A stretch of 64,000 nt of DNA from Boswellia sacra (GCA_013180625.2 SNVD02011597.1:1-64000); one strand, 5' to 3'; positions 46,721 through 59,510 are shown, counted from the first letter of the stretch. The notes: a model not told the origin generated them from the sequence alone. Numbers and translations are program-made.

Positions 46721-47667
46721 TGCCTTAAACTAATGATTTAAAACCATATCAAAATTTGTGTAGAAGAAACATGGAGAGGTTGATCTGTCACCAAGAAGAT
46801 TTTGGCCTACTCTTCCAATGCCAAGAAGAAAGGTGCAGTAAGTTGCACAAGTCTTGGGAATGTGGCAGGCAAATCCTTTTATTACTTGAATGAACATGAT
46901 TCTCCCGAACCCTAAGCAGAGAACCACAGATACAGTTTAACTCCAGCTTCAACCATTACAATTCAAAGCAATTCCATGACTCAAAACTGCAATTTTCCCA
47001 TGAAATTCTCAATTTAAATCATGACCATGAGCAAGTGCATAAATAAATTCCCTAAAAAACGAAATCTACCAAATCGTGTTGCTAAGATCTATCTATTACT
47101 AAACACACTTGAAATTCCAACAACTCGGTCAATAAACAAGATTGTGTTTAACTAAAGAATCAGAAGAATATCAAAGCATCAATCAACAATTCCACCTCTA
47201 AACAGTTGAACATGCCCAAAAGCCAAGAGAAAACTTGCATCAACAACAGGAATAACTATACCACCGCAACCGCTGTTGAAACTGAGAAAATGTAGTTGCA
47301 CATGTACCTCAAAGGTAAGAGTGTGTTCCACCATATAATCCATCTCAGTTTCATAGCCAAGCAGCCAAGGAAATCTTCATTTCTTTGCAATTTTGAAGTA
47401 AAAAACACCGTGTAAAACACCGCTGGTGATTACAACTACCGCAGAGATCCTTCACAAGGAGAAAAAGGGGCAAGTAATGCATGCACATCAGGAGCTGAAA
47501 GTTTCCTTTCCATTTGGGTCAAAGGCGAGAAGTCCTGCTATCTCTGCTGATTATCTATCTAAAAGAATACACAGCGACAGCACCATATTCTGATAATATA
47601 CAGGTTAATGGCCACAGATCCTCCTCTCAAGCATGTACAACATTAAGGATATGGACCAAAAGTACAA
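46721..47667 (-). other. Region downstream of the NIPA stop codon; probable 3' UTR or terminal flank
   Basis: Less AT-rich than the spacer to its left, with no ORF. An AATAAA hexamer on the minus strand lies near 46872-46877, about 0.8 kb after the stop. Whether it is used, or whether an extra noncoding exon exists here, cannot be told from sequence alone. Confidence 0.3.
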
Positions 47668-49260
47668 TTATGATGGCCTTATGTTGTCAACACGCCTAAG
47701 AGGAATAGCTTCAGGTTCAAATTTATCCTCTTCAGAGTGCCTAGGCAGGCGAATTGGTAGAGATGCTGATGAACCTGTAATTAATACAAGCACAGTTTTT
47801 AAGCAAGATCAATCCATAGAGTAAGTAAAAGAAAAAATTATAATATTTCCAGGACGGAAAACCAACCATCAACCATGTCTTTCGTTTTGTGAAGAAGAAA
47901 AGTCCCAGAAAGAATTGTCACAAATCCACACATTTCCGTAACAATTTGAGTGGGGTTTTGTCGATCCCAATCCTGTAGTCAAAATAATATCATCTGAGAA
48001 AACTATCTTTAGTTCTTCCTGACCACGCATGGCAAAATGTGTAAAGAACTCAATTACATAAGTAAATTAGACTAAGTAGATTAACGCATCACAAACTCAT
48101 TAAGTCAGAAAAGTTCTGCCAAAAAAAATAGATTCTTGATTTCTCCAATACAACAACTCAGAAAATTGAACCCTCAAGGCAAACAACAAATTCAGGAGAG
48201 CTAAAAAACCCTTATGACAAGCAACAGAAAGCAAAATAACATATTTAGGAAAAGGAAGTCAGAAAAGAAAATGTTGGGCCACCAAAGAAGTTAGCCAATG
48301 TGATGTCAACATATGTCAAAAATTACAAATTTGAGAAGATAGGACTCCTCAATAGGGATAAAAAAGGACAAAAGATTCAAAATAATGTCTGCATGACAAT
48401 CAGATAACGTCATATGCAACCTTATTTGACATGACATGTGATTGAAAGATTAACAAGCTAAACAAATTTAAGAAAAAAAAAAAAATCATTCTGTCAGATA
48501 ACTTACCTTAAACATGATTACACTTGCCAAAATAGTTAATGATGTAAACATCACGTAGTATATAGGTGATACAACAGCCGTGTTGAATGTATCAAGGGCC
48601 TGCAAATGAAAAGGCAATTTTACATACTTCCAGCAGAAAGCCACACAACAAGACAAACATAATCAATGATTAAAAGTTGCACTCATGCTCTTTTCCCTTC
48701 TCACAAGCTGAGTAAGGAAGTTCATTCTTTTGCACTTGGAAAAGAAAAAACAAAAGAGAAAGGTTAAAAAAAAATGTCACCCGTGGATGACACAAAAATC
48801 CCATCTAAAACTGATAAGATAGCTAGCACTACAAAAGTGGTCATGAAATCAAATAACTAAGTCGACCAGATTTAATAATTACTCATGAAAAGCGTACTGT
48901 AACATCATCAAATAAACAAGCAACAGGACCAACATATGGCCCACAATAATCAAATCCAGGTAGAAAATTGAGGCTGCATGAAAAAATGCAATATCTTTTA
49001 GTAACTTCATGGAAAGTCCACTGAAACTCTCCAAAAGTAAAAGTTAGTTGTAAAGTTCAGATTATCATTAATAACACATGCATGGCATCTATAGTATCAC
49101 AATCTATCACAAAATTAAAATGAATTTAGACATACCAATAACAATGAAAAACTCTATCCTCTAGTACATTGAGTTTCAAGGAAAAATCCACATCATTAAA
49201 TATGCCACATCAATAGTAGAGACGGGTGTAACTAGGGATGGCTGGGCTGGGCTCCAAGAC

Positions 49261-49295
<35 letters not shown>

Positions 49296-52200
49296 CAATG
49301 CAAAAAAATATTATATTATAATATATTAATACAGTGTAAAAAGAAAGTTTATTTCATATGGCCTACCCAAATTTAGGAAGGACAGAAAATATTTGTGATA
49401 AATAAATCACAAATTCTATAGTACGATTATAAAACAAAAATTCTGTAGCTGGTATTTACTTATCAAAGGTAATCACCTATATCTCACTTTATAAAAAAAT
49501 AAAAAAAATAATAATAATTCTAAAATAGCAATTTCCTCCACTCTTCCTTTCTAAACTTTTAAAATTACAGTTTAATATTTTCTTTTCTTTAATAGCAAAG
49601 AAGTATACCATATACTCATTCATTTGACTAAAGACTAAGTAATAAATTAAAAAAAAAAAAAATTTAGCCCACCAAGGAAAAAAAAATGGTTATGCCCTTG
49701 ACTGACAGTTGTCATTATTATGAGGAATACGGCATAAACTCCTAACGTTGTTATGAGAAGATGATGTTTTTCCACCATTGCTATCACAGCACTGATGACT
49801 GCACTTTCCATGAAGGCCACATAATTGATTATTTCCTAAAAACTTGTATTAATGATAAATGAGTTCGTGTACCAAGTAATATTCGCATTCATTTTAGTGA
49901 TTGTCAATTGCATTATCTGAAAACTGAGACTTCAAAAAAACTAAAGTGTCCTATGGCTCCCAAATAAACTCCAGAATATGTCAGCATCTACTAGTATCAA
50001 TACAAAAGTGATAAAACATTTCATGTTTTTAGTTCAAATTAAATGATTACAAAATGCTTCTAAGAAATAAAATTACCTTGTTTAGGTAGTTCATTTGTGT
50101 AATTACACACGTAAACACAATCATGGTAAATGCCCAAGTTTGGGGATATAGCAGTTGATTCACTCCTGAAAATGTCAACTTTAGAGCAATTCCAAGAGCT
50201 TTGACACTCATGACCTGTCAGAGTTATCAATGGTGTTACATTAATGACAGCCAGATAAAAAAGAATTGTGATTTCCAATTTTCCGTATAAAGAATAAACA
50301 AATATAAAATTACAAACAGGGTAACTGTTTAGAGCGCACCGATAGTGAGCCCACAAGTGAACAAACCCCAATGTAGACCATGACATGTGTTTGGCCATAC
50401 TCTGGTATGTAACGGACAATTAGAATGAAAACTGCAGCCATAACCAGAGTTGCATACAAAAGAAAAGCTGCAGGAGACGTACAAAATTTCAGCTTTTTCA
50501 TTCACAATTAAGATTAAAATTACAAATAAATAAATAAACAACTACACATGCAATATGACAAAATTTATTACTATGTAAAGTGATTTCACAATTCTCCCTA
50601 TTCACAGAAAGATCACCTGGCTCTGTTGCAAGATCCCAAACTTCCTTGACAGATCCAATTTCACGTTCTTGAGGAGCATGTAGAACAATCGTTGTTGAAC
50701 CAACGACACATAAAGCACAACCTAGCACCCCAAAAATGTGTAACTTCTCCCGTAAAATAACATGCGCAAGAGCAGCACTGCAATTAATTATGGAAGTTAG
50801 CATCCATGAACATGTAGAATACAGCACAACATATGCACCCGTTTTCTTGCCTGATAATGATACTAAGTGCACCAAGCGGTGTGACCAGAATAGCTGGTGC
50901 AAATGCATAGGCAGCAAAATTAGCAATTTCCCCAATGATCACTGTCACACAACAATTTTATTGTCAGAACATTCCTTCCCAATTAAAAACTTTTCACTTC
51001 AATTTCAAAGCAGCTTCAAAAAGGGTTTTTTTTTTTTTTTTTTTTTTGGGGGTGGGAAGGTTTTGGGGCGGGGGTGGGGGTGGGAGGAGGGGGAGATCAA
51101 GAAGTCAACATTGCAAAGGAAGTGGAGAAAAGATTAATGGAATATATGAAGTGACATCAAAAACTTTCAGATATATACAATAACAAAAAGAGAATATCAG
51201 CTCATCAGAGTAAATGCTTCGATAGATTTATGCATGGTGAGTTCTCTATAAACTATTATAATGACAAAAAAGGAGCAGCTCCTACAACGATAATCCACAT
51301 AACTTGCACGTATAGTTTCCATTTGATATGACAGTTGGAAATTGTAAAACAGGACAGAGCCTTTTTTCTTCCCTCGACTAAGGAATCCCTTGACCTCTCC
51401 CTTATTCATCAAGCTCTAAATTGTGCCTTACTTCCACACTCTACAAGTTTGGTAGCCAAGAGATTTGTTTCTATATAGATTGTGACCCGCCATACAATCA
51501 ATATACTTTCAACGATTGAGGTTGAATTTGACATTTGTCATTCTCAATGCACATCAATCATACATGTTAGATTTAACTCAACCATTAAAAGTGCATTAAT
51601 CCATCAACTTACATTTTATATATAAGCTTGCATAATAAAAAAAAAAAAAGTGGCCCATCAATCCTTTCCCCACTTCACCCCACCAGACCCAGGCGCACAC
51701 GACAACAACCCCACCCCCACCCCCTCTTTTCCCCCCAACCGCATCAACCCCAACCACACCCCGACGCCCGCGTGCCCGCACCCACCCCCCAAACCAAAAC
51801 AAAAAATAACCCACCAACCCCCGGCTGCCCCACCCACACGCGCGCGCACGCAGACACACACACACATATATTAGATGGCCCAAAGGGAATAAACCTAACT
51901 CAAACAAGATATTGTTGTACTAAAATTATCTCCAAACATCATATATCAACATGAGTTTTAAAGCATAAGCTACAAACCTCACTCAAAATGAGGCAGGTGC
52001 TACATAACCTACTTCAGAAAAACCAGGTTTAATCAGAATATAACATGTGCTTCTATATAACATAGCATCTATGTTGCACATGGAACAACCAGAAAAAGGG
52101 TAAGGAAAAAGTGATAATACTTGAAAAGAACTGCTCAAAAACTCAGGTCAGTACAGAAATCTCCATAATAGACATATAGGTGTATATAATATGTGCATAA

Positions 52201-54075
52201 AGATAAATATAAAAATAAGTGAGTCAGACAATCAAACAAAAGAGGCAACATGTCAAAATTTTCAGTCTATGCTGCATTCATACCTCCTATTAGGGCACAA
52301 AAAATAATGTTACAGAATTCTAAGGTCAACTCTCTTTGAGGATAAAAGTTGGAACCTACTTACATAAGGCTTTGAGATTCTCAAAGAAGTTTGAAATATG
52401 TTTATGTGTGTATATAAATGTATAGGAGCAGCTAGCTTTATTTGAATTCAATGTATCGAACTTCCTAAATATTTATACATAAAAGGAGCTATCAACAAGA
52501 GTGCTTTCATGAAGACAAAAGGACCAGTAAATTCATTAAGATCTAAGGAAACTCACTTGTGATCATGCCAATCCACCATAGTGGCTCATACAGGTAAGAA
52601 TAACCTCCAACACCTGCAATGGGCAATTAACATATTTAATACAAAAAAAAAAAAAGAATAATATATATTTCATTACCACCCCAGTACATTCAATGCAGCA
52701 GCAAACATCCAACCATTGACTAGACAAATAAAAAAACACCCATTGAGTTACATGAAGCCAAAACCAAAATCCAATAATTAAAACATACAGCACCCAAATC
52801 TTAAAAGCCATTAAAAATAGAAAAGGTAAAGTATATTTTCATAATCCATTACCATTGCTCCAGAAAACCATTAAAAAATCCAACCAATAGCCAAAGTAGT
52901 ATGCATTATACCGAAAAAAAAAATGATTGAGATAATCAATACATCAGTGTGAACACGATACCAAGGTTGAGTAATGGTATTAGCCATTTATGAAAAACAA
53001 AATTAAGAAGGAAGAAAACTAATCTACATTCAAACATTTTGTTACTCAACTTATGAGAATAAACCTCTTTTCGTATGATAACTTCACCTGGAGATCCATA
53101 CAAACATGGGAAACTATGGTGGTAGTTTTTCTCCGAGTTCAGAGGATGCAAAATGATTCCATGAACAAGCATCCAGCCCATTATATGCTTAAGCAGACTG
53201 AACATTGAGTTTTGCACCTATTGTTCAGGAGCATCTGAAAGAGTGGAAGAAAAATAGGGAAACTTCCTCAAGAAAGTCTTCCCGATTGGAAGAAGGCCTA
53301 TCCCACTGGCTGGGATAAAAAGAAGCTGTCTTAGACTCTGGTTTTTATATAGGACATCTACATATGGGGCCTCATTCAATCTCATATTACAAAATTAGAA
53401 GTAAAGAAACCAAATAACAACATTGATCTGATTCAGCCTGCTCTGAACATTGATTATTGAAGATTTATTTGCAGACACAACTACAGTTCCCTAATCCTAG
53501 TTTTGCTGCATTAGATGATCACGAACCAATCTTAAATCAATAAGTGTCACCCAAAAAGAAAGATAAACTAAGCATCAAATTGAAAATATTACCCAATCCA
53601 ATATAATTGCATTGAACCATTAAAACTTGTAAAAATCAATGCCAGTTTAAATAGTCTAAAACCATGAAAATCTTCAATAACTGCCATGAACTACTCCACA
53701 GATAACTATAAGACAAAATATTATACGTAAACAAATCCAACCACTGCAAAGAAACGAAAATCAAGAAATGATAAACATCGAAATAAAGTGACCAATAATC
53801 AATCAATTCAATTCAATTATTCCCTACCATCACTAATTGTAAACTACAGTTAGTTGAGTGAATTGCTGAATAAAACAGGGAAATTGTTTGAAATTAGAAA
53901 GAGGAATACCTGCCCTAACACCAGAAGACCCAGCTTTCTTCAAGCCTTTCTTTTTAATAATGAAGCTAGCACCAATGAAAAAGCTGGAAGATAAAGCCAA
54001 GACCAAACCCTTTATGTTATCACTTGACATCCCTTTGTAGGAGAGAGACCAGCTATCCTCTGAAGGATCCCCCAT
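47668..54075 (-). CDS. NIPA: NIPA-type magnesium transporter, nine coding exons, 348 aa
   Basis: Membrane protein of the NIPA family, thought to carry Mg2+ across plasma or endosomal membranes. Exons (minus strand): 54075-53910, 52613-52557, 50941-50851, 50777-50617, 50467-50340, 50214-50077, 48599-48507, 47972-47867, 47774-47668. Lengths 166, 57, 91, 161, 128, 138, 93, 106 and 107 nt sum to 1047, with all junctions in phase. Protein: [174 protein letters not shown], and tail [20 protein letters not shown]. Several hydrophobic segments fit the family's usual nine membrane spans. The third intron uses a GC donor. ATG 54075 gives the usual plant N-terminus ([16 protein letters not shown]). No damage seen. 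Which NIPA paralogue it is cannot be decided here. Confidence 0.95.
50778..50850 (-). other. GC-AG intron of the NIPA gene (intron 3)
   Basis: Exon 3 ends ATTATCAG and the intron starts GCAAGAA instead of GT; it ends TTGCAG. The exon join gives S (AG + T) in IIISAALAH, as expected for the family, so the unusual donor is required by the reading frame. AG|GCAAG is the accepted form of the GC-AG class. The intron is only 73 nt. Confidence 0.85.
51027..51100 (+). repeat. Poly-T plus G-rich tract in NIPA intron 2
   Basis: About 23 T residues lead directly into GGGGGTGGGAAGG and then GGGGCGGGGGTGGGGGTGGG. At least four G3+ runs lie on the plus strand, which is the template side of the NIPA gene. 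Confidence 0.8.
51643..51870 (-). repeat. Poly-A plus C-rich low-complexity tract in NIPA intron 2, G-rich in the sense strand
   Basis: An A-run is followed by about 190 bp of mainly CCC/CCCC blocks and then a CG/CA dinucleotide run (CACACGCGCGCGCACGCAGA). The G-rich strand is the NIPA sense strand, so G-quadruplexes could form in the unspliced transcript. Open frames here on both strands are composition artefacts. Confidence 0.8.
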
Positions 54076-54430
54076 TATTCAAAACTCAACCTTTCTCCTT
54101 CTTATTCTGCTTTGCCTGTAATTCTCAGCAAACCCACATCATCTTTTCCATTCCATATCAAACCCAGAACACAAAAGCTCAAAGAATTTATCTTTCTCCT
54201 TCTCTTCGCATGTGGGGCACTTCATAGACGCAGGAGTAGAAGTAGGAGCAGCAACAGCAGAAGCAAGCAAAATCTATGATTGTGTGATGAGGAAATGGGA
54301 AGAGGAAGAGTAGATCTTGATCTGAGAGAGAGAGAGACAGAGAATCACAATCAGAATCAGTGTGAAAGACAAAGGTGACCTTTTGTGAGTAGATGTTGCA
54401 GATCCTGGAAACGGACAGCCAAACTCTCAA
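54076..54430 (-). promoter_or_regulatory. 5' UTR/promoter region of the NIPA gene
   Basis: Upstream of the start codon the sense strand is pyrimidine-rich, with a CT-rich microsatellite at about 54322-54338. An A-run (sense; T24 on the plus strand, about 54446-54469) marks its outer side. No clear TATA box was identified. Confidence 0.4.
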
Positions 54431-54479
54431 CTCCTTGCTTTTGTTTTTTTTTTTTTTTTTTTTTTTTTATTGTTTTGTT

Positions 54480-57058
54480 GGTTAAGAAATCGACTGGAAG
54501 ACCCTAACTAATTCCAATGCCTCACAATTTTTATCGTCAAACAACAAAATTAACATTAGGAACCGGCTTCACTACCACACTTGATGCATCCGAGAGAATA
54601 TTCAATATAGCGTGTGATAAGTGCTCCACTCAATATTGGATAAAGCTCTTTCTTTTCTTTTTTTCTTTTTTTAAAGATTTTGAAGGCTTTGGATCATTCT
54701 TTATAATACACAATTTTTTTAATATAATCTATTTATTAAAGAGTCTTTCTAATTTCGATTGTTTTTTAAATTAACTCAGTTTTTATAGGCTCTAAGGCTT
54801 TTGATAATTCTTTATAATACCATCGGTTTAGAAAACTAACATTGTCACCCAACTTTAATGGTGCTTCTTAGGTCATGTTCAATTTAAGGAAATGAATGAT
54901 AATAAGAAAAGAAGAGTTAAAAAAAAAAATGGAAAGAATCGAATGAAGTTAGAAAACTTTTTCTTATGTTTGATTATGCAATAAAATTATAAATAGAAAT
55001 AAATAGTTAAGAGACATATTCTACATATCAGAGGGACTCTAATCGAGGATATGATTTTTTTTGGTACAGAAGTTAAAATTTAAATTTTTATATAAATTAA
55101 TTAAGAATAAATAATTATTTATTAAATTAATAGTCTAATAGATATTAGACTAATATAAAATTTTTGGAAGATATATTAATTTTTTATCAAACAAATTTAT
55201 TATTTATTAAGTAATATATTTATAACTATACAAAAATGTATATTCATATTTATTTATTTATTATAAGTACTTAAATCTCAATTTTTTCTTTAAAAATAAT
55301 AATATATTTTCATTTTATAAAAATATTATTAAACTAATATATGTTGATTTTATAAATAAATAAATATATATATAATCATTTATTAAAATTAAATAAATTT
55401 GTTGAAAATAATTACCATTTTATTTTATAATTTTATCAACTTAATATATCTATTTTTTAAAAAACAAATATATAAATTATATACTAAAATTAAGAAAAAT
55501 CTGAAAAAATTTGGCCGACCACTGTTCTTCACCACTAATGACCACTAAAGCTCGCGTATAGAAGTCATTGTGGACACCATTGTGATCGTCATCTGGTGAT
55601 CTATCTTGCTCTCTAATTTTCATTGGTTAGTCTCCGTTTTGTTGCACACAATTGGTCGTCTTTTTTTTTATTGGTTTTTTTTGGGGGGCGGGGGGCGGCA
55701 TAATAACAAACGGTGTATGCCATAATGATGACACCACCTCAAACAAGTAGAGGATTGGCAGACGATCACCTTCGTGGATATGCCATCATTGACGACGACA
55801 ATGGGAAACAAATTTTTCAAATTTTGCGATTGTTTAATTTTTGAAAAAAATTAATTAATTATATTTATAATTATTTTGTTAATTATTTATAAAATAATTT
55901 CATCAATTATTTGAATAAGGTTAGTTTCGGACGCATAAAAAATATACAAAATTAGTTTAATAATTTAATATATTATTTATAAGAAAAACAAGTTTTCTTT
56001 TCAAAATTGAGAGAAAACCCAATTATCAAAGTTTTAGGAAATAAGTTGTTCCTAATCCATTTTCTTTGCACTTTTAATTAAACCAAACAAAGCAAATGGG
56101 ATTCCTAAAGAAACCATTTTCCTTTCATCCAACTTTTAAAGCGATCAAGCACAGCCGCCAGAAGTGATAATTGGTGTTAGAGTAGTGATATACACTCCAA
56201 AAGTTATTCGAAAACCATGTATCCCAATTGATATGGCAGGAAATTAAAGCTATTATATCATACCATATTACATATTACATCATCACACTATCAGTTAATA
56301 AGCCAATATTAAATACACATAAATCTAAAAATGTAATTTAGAATACAATTTAGAAAGAGTATCTTTGATACTAGGGCGTTCTACTTTTATAAGTGTCACA
56401 TCATATACAAGTCAATAAGGATACAACCTAACTTAATTTTTCATGCAAGACTTATAACACAAAAATGATATAGTTATCGAACATGATATCCATTTAATAA
56501 GTATGTTAAAGTTTGACTTAACTGGTTTACCCCATTTACTCATAATAAACATAAATTAAACATACTTCTATATGAATAATTATTATATAAAAAATTGAAC
56601 TCATTCTAATTTATTATATGAGATAATATAAATATTTTATATTTATAATTTTTTCTTAGATCAAGGTTTATAATTAAACAAAGAATTTAATTAAAATTCG
56701 ATCAAATAATTGATTAATTTTTTTGTTAAACAAAAATTAAGCTATCAAATTTCTATTTGATAATAAAATAATTATAAAATGCAAAATATTTTAATATCTT
56801 ATTATAACTTTTTTTATATATTAATAAAAACAATATTGAACACCAGAAAAGTCTTGGTTCTACTCAGCAGAGGATTCTGATTCAAAAAACTATATAACAA
56901 AAGTCTCAGAAAGCTTTTGGTATCCTAAACTGAAGAGTGAAAGACTGCTCTTCATCAAGACTGTAAATTGATGCATGGTTGTTGCTGCTTCTTCTTTCAT
57001 GCCAAGGACATGGGCAACGGTTTCACTAACCATTTCTTTGAAGCTTTACATTGGGTAG
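54480..57058. other. Intergenic spacer, AT-rich
   Basis: No gene recognised. A T-run followed by GGGGGGCGGGGGGCGG lies at about 55660-55700. Mirror phrases (GGAAATGAATGATAA near 54890, CCATTTTCCTTTCATCC near 56116) hint at a degenerate element about 1.2 kb long, but no target duplication was found. Confidence 0.45.
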
Positions 57059-57650
57059 GGATCGAAAGTAACGTTCACTGATGATGATGGTGGACATCAA
57101 ATCAAAAGAGCTGTTTATTTTAAGGGCGTTTTCTCGAAAAGCAATACCTCTTCTAGACAACATAGGTACCACCTCGACGAAGTTGTAAAGGTGGTTGAAT
57201 GCTTAAGAGAGTTTGGTAAGATTATTGTACCCGTTTTTTTTTTTTTTTTCATGTAGATGCATAGGATGCTAGGAATGAAACAACATTATTTTAGGGGATG
57301 CATTTGCTATGCATGAAGTATTAACTGGAGAAGAGGTAGAGATGGTGTTAGGAATTGGGATGGAGAGCTCCTTTAAAGGAAGCAGCTACAACTCCATTTG
57401 GTTTTTCCTCTACTTACATAAGGTAATTAACTGTTAATTTATGTAGAGAGAAAATATTACACTTCCAGGGAAAAGATTGAAATATCTTCTAGAGGCTGCA
57501 CGGACTGCACCACCTTGGAACTTGCCCTTGTGTTCTCCTCCTCTTCCTAAGTCTAAGCAACGTAACGTATTAGAGAGTTGGTCAAATAGACTATATTTAG
57601 TTGGTCAAATAACCTGCATTTCTAACCTTTGTATAGCCAACCAGACTTAA
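57059..57650 (+). CDS. Possible three-exon coding unit, protein not recognised (partial or relic)
   Basis: Three open stretches join in phase with GT-AG introns: 57059-57215 (donor GGTAAGATT), 57295-57422 (acceptor ATTTTAG, donor GTAATT) and about 57446-57650 (acceptor TATGTAG, stop TAA at 57648). The translation includes KVTFTDDDGGHQIKRAVYFK, HRYHLDEVVKVVECLREFG, DAFAMHEVLTGEEVEMVLG, LPGKRLKYLLEAARTAPPWN. The first exon looks strongly protein-like (HLDEVVKVVECLREFG). A T-run sits in the first intron. LTGEEVE recalls the C-terminal part of FtsH-type proteases, but that is only seven residues and I do not assign the family. There is an acceptor-like TTGGGTAG before 57059, so more exons may lie upstream; I could not find them. 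It may be a gene fragment left by a deletion or TE capture. Confidence 0.35.
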
Positions 57651-57879
57651 AGTGTCGAATGAGTACGGTATTGTAACAGAAAACACACCTCTATAAAAAG
57701 AAAGTGGTCCCCTCCAACCATGCGCCTATCTAAGGAGCAGATAATCTGCAGGTGTTAGAATGGTCCCCTTCTTCATGTGTCTGCCCAGAGTTCAACTACA
57801 TAGTAGGTACAGCTTGAAGAAGAAGAAACCCATTCAGTCACTCATCCAACATGTGATAAGTGGCCCAATTTGTTCACAC

Positions 57880-58575
57880 CTGCGAAATAAGAAGTATAAA
57901 AGCATTGATTAGGGTTCGGGGAAGGTAGTTGGAATCTTTTTCACAAAAAACGTAGGCAGCCATGACCTTCGTCTTGATATTAGGAATCCACCTTAGAAAT
58001 CGTGTGTCATCTTGAAAGGCAAAGTTTAGTTGGTTGTACCTTTCCCAACAGTGTATAATCTCTTCATCAGCACTTTTTTACAAGAACCTGGACTAAACTA
58101 ATCAATTTTGGCTCCTTATATAATCTAGCCCATAAGTCAGCAGTCACACTATAATGAAGGAAGAGATGATTTGTAGTCTCTTCACATCTTCTACACATCA
58201 CACACCAAGAGGGCAAGAGACACATCTTTGGGAACCGTCTTTAAAAAACTTCTCCGATGTTAATTCTCCATTTAGCAAGAGCCTAAAAAAAGACTCGAAT
58301 TTTGGGACGAACTTTAGCCTTCCATATCATATTTAAAAGGTGCAAAAGCTTCCCATGGGGAATTGGTTGTCAACCAATCAAAATTAGATTTACAAGAATA
58401 ATCACCGCAAGCTACTTTTATCTGTACTCTTCTATCAATACTTGACTCATCAATACGAACATTTTCAATCACGTCCAACAGATCTGTATAATCTTGTTTT
58501 TCTTTATCATCAAGTTCCTTCTAAAATTGAAGCTCCAATTCCAAGTGGAAGAAGATAATAAACGAAGCATGCAAG
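57880..58575 (-). pseudogene. LINE (L1-like) 3' part: zf-RVT-type region
   Basis: Continues, after the copia insertion, the LINE that enters at 64000. Minus-strand pieces: SSSTWNWSFNFRRNL (near 58520), IWKAKV followed by KIRVFF and the Cys-rich WCVMCRRCEETTNHLFLH, then VTADLWARLY, which match the zinc-binding domain found after the RT in many plant L1 elements. Frameshifts and stops are frequent. The 3' end and poly-A tail are not clear; the T-run at 57233-57250 is a candidate, but the intervening sequence reads as something else. Confidence 0.75.
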
Positions 58576-59145
58576 TGTTAGAATTGTGGCTCTTTAGCCA
58601 TTGTGTGTGTGTGCAAGGATCCCACATGGAGTGGGAGTCTTTGTGTTGGAGAGACTTGGGCTTATAAATAAAAGTCAAGTCTTCTCACTTAGTTGTCCCA
58701 TTGGTAATTCTCCTCTACCCCCTCTATTTGTAAGGTCTCACATATAAGACCTCATATTTTAAGGGCCTTTCATTAAGGATCTTAAAGTTTGTAATATTTA
58801 CTTTTTTCCCCTTTATTTTGGATATTTGTGGTATTGCCCAAATTGTTTGGGTAATTACGTTTGGTCCAACTATTCGAGTAATTGCAGTTTGGCCTAATAG
58901 TTGTGGTATTTGTATTGTGACCCAAAAGTTTGTAATTCTCTTTGAAGATAGTGGAAAGTTTCTTCAGCGGCGCCCGAGGACGTAGGTATTTATACCGAAC
59001 CTCGTTAAATCTTAGTGTTCTTTCTATTTCTGCATTGTTGGTTAATTGGTTGCCTATTTAGTTGCTATTTTATTCAATTATCTAGCATAGTTTGTGGTTG
59101 TGCATTTGGTTGTTCTGTTGGTTATCGCTTCCGCTGTGCATAACA
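58576..59145 (+). repeat. 5' LTR of copia-2
   Basis: 570-bp direct repeat of 62826-63396, with a TATA-like TTATAAATAAAAG at about 58660. Confidence 0.93.
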
Positions 59146-59147
59146 AT

Positions 59148-59159
59148 TGGTATCAAAGC
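59148..59159 (+). promoter_or_regulatory. Primer-binding site of copia-2
   Basis: TGGTATCAAAGC, two bases after the 5' LTR, matches the initiator methionine tRNA site TGGTATCAGAGC with one change (G to A). Confidence 0.85.
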
Positions 59160-59310
59160 CGAAGGTTTTGGGTAGTTAGTGGCTATTTCATTGAAGCACT
59201 TACTACTGTTCTGGGCTATTGATTTTGGATTGCTAGTTATTGAATATAATAGTTTATTGGAGCTTGGTTATTAGTGATTTGTGTATCGAGCTTATTTGTG
59301 AGCGGTAGTG

Positions 59311-59510
59311 ATGGCGTCATCGTCGACTATATTAGAGAAGACAGTGATTATGAAAAATATAAAAATAGATATATTGATAGTGAGAGGGCGTAGTCGAAGT
59401 AGGAAATCAGGAAAAAGGGGAAAATCTTGGTCGAGGGGTAGATTAGGAAAAGATGAGTGTGCCTTTTGTCGTGAGAAAGGCATTGAAAGAAAGATTGTCC
59501 TAAGTTGAGA
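59311..59510 (+). pseudogene. copia-2 gag, internally deleted
   Basis: Starts ATGGCGTCATCG at 59311. After about 25 residues the usual several-hundred-residue capsid part is missing and the frame jumps straight to the basic linker RSRSRKSGKRGKSWSRGRLG and a zinc knuckle beginning CAFCREKG. The knuckle is broken by a one-base loss, and TGA stands where GHWKKDCP would have TGG. An element with this gag could not form particles by itself. Confidence 0.7.

Noticed and set aside
49250..49295. TAGGGATGGCTGGGCTGGGC next to a TA microsatellite, resembling the hAT MITE end
   Set aside because: Only ten bases match the MITE terminus and no right end or 8-bp duplication was found.
51596..51954. Four overlapping open frames of 69-108 codons on both strands in NIPA intron 2
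   Set aside because: Low-complexity C-rich/G-rich DNA lacks AT-rich stop codons; the translations are only Pro/His/Thr- or Gly/Val/Trp-rich.
54880..56130. Possible 1.2-kb element with mirrored GGAAATGA / TTTCCTTTCATCC phrases
   Set aside because: The arms are too short and degenerate and no target duplication is visible.
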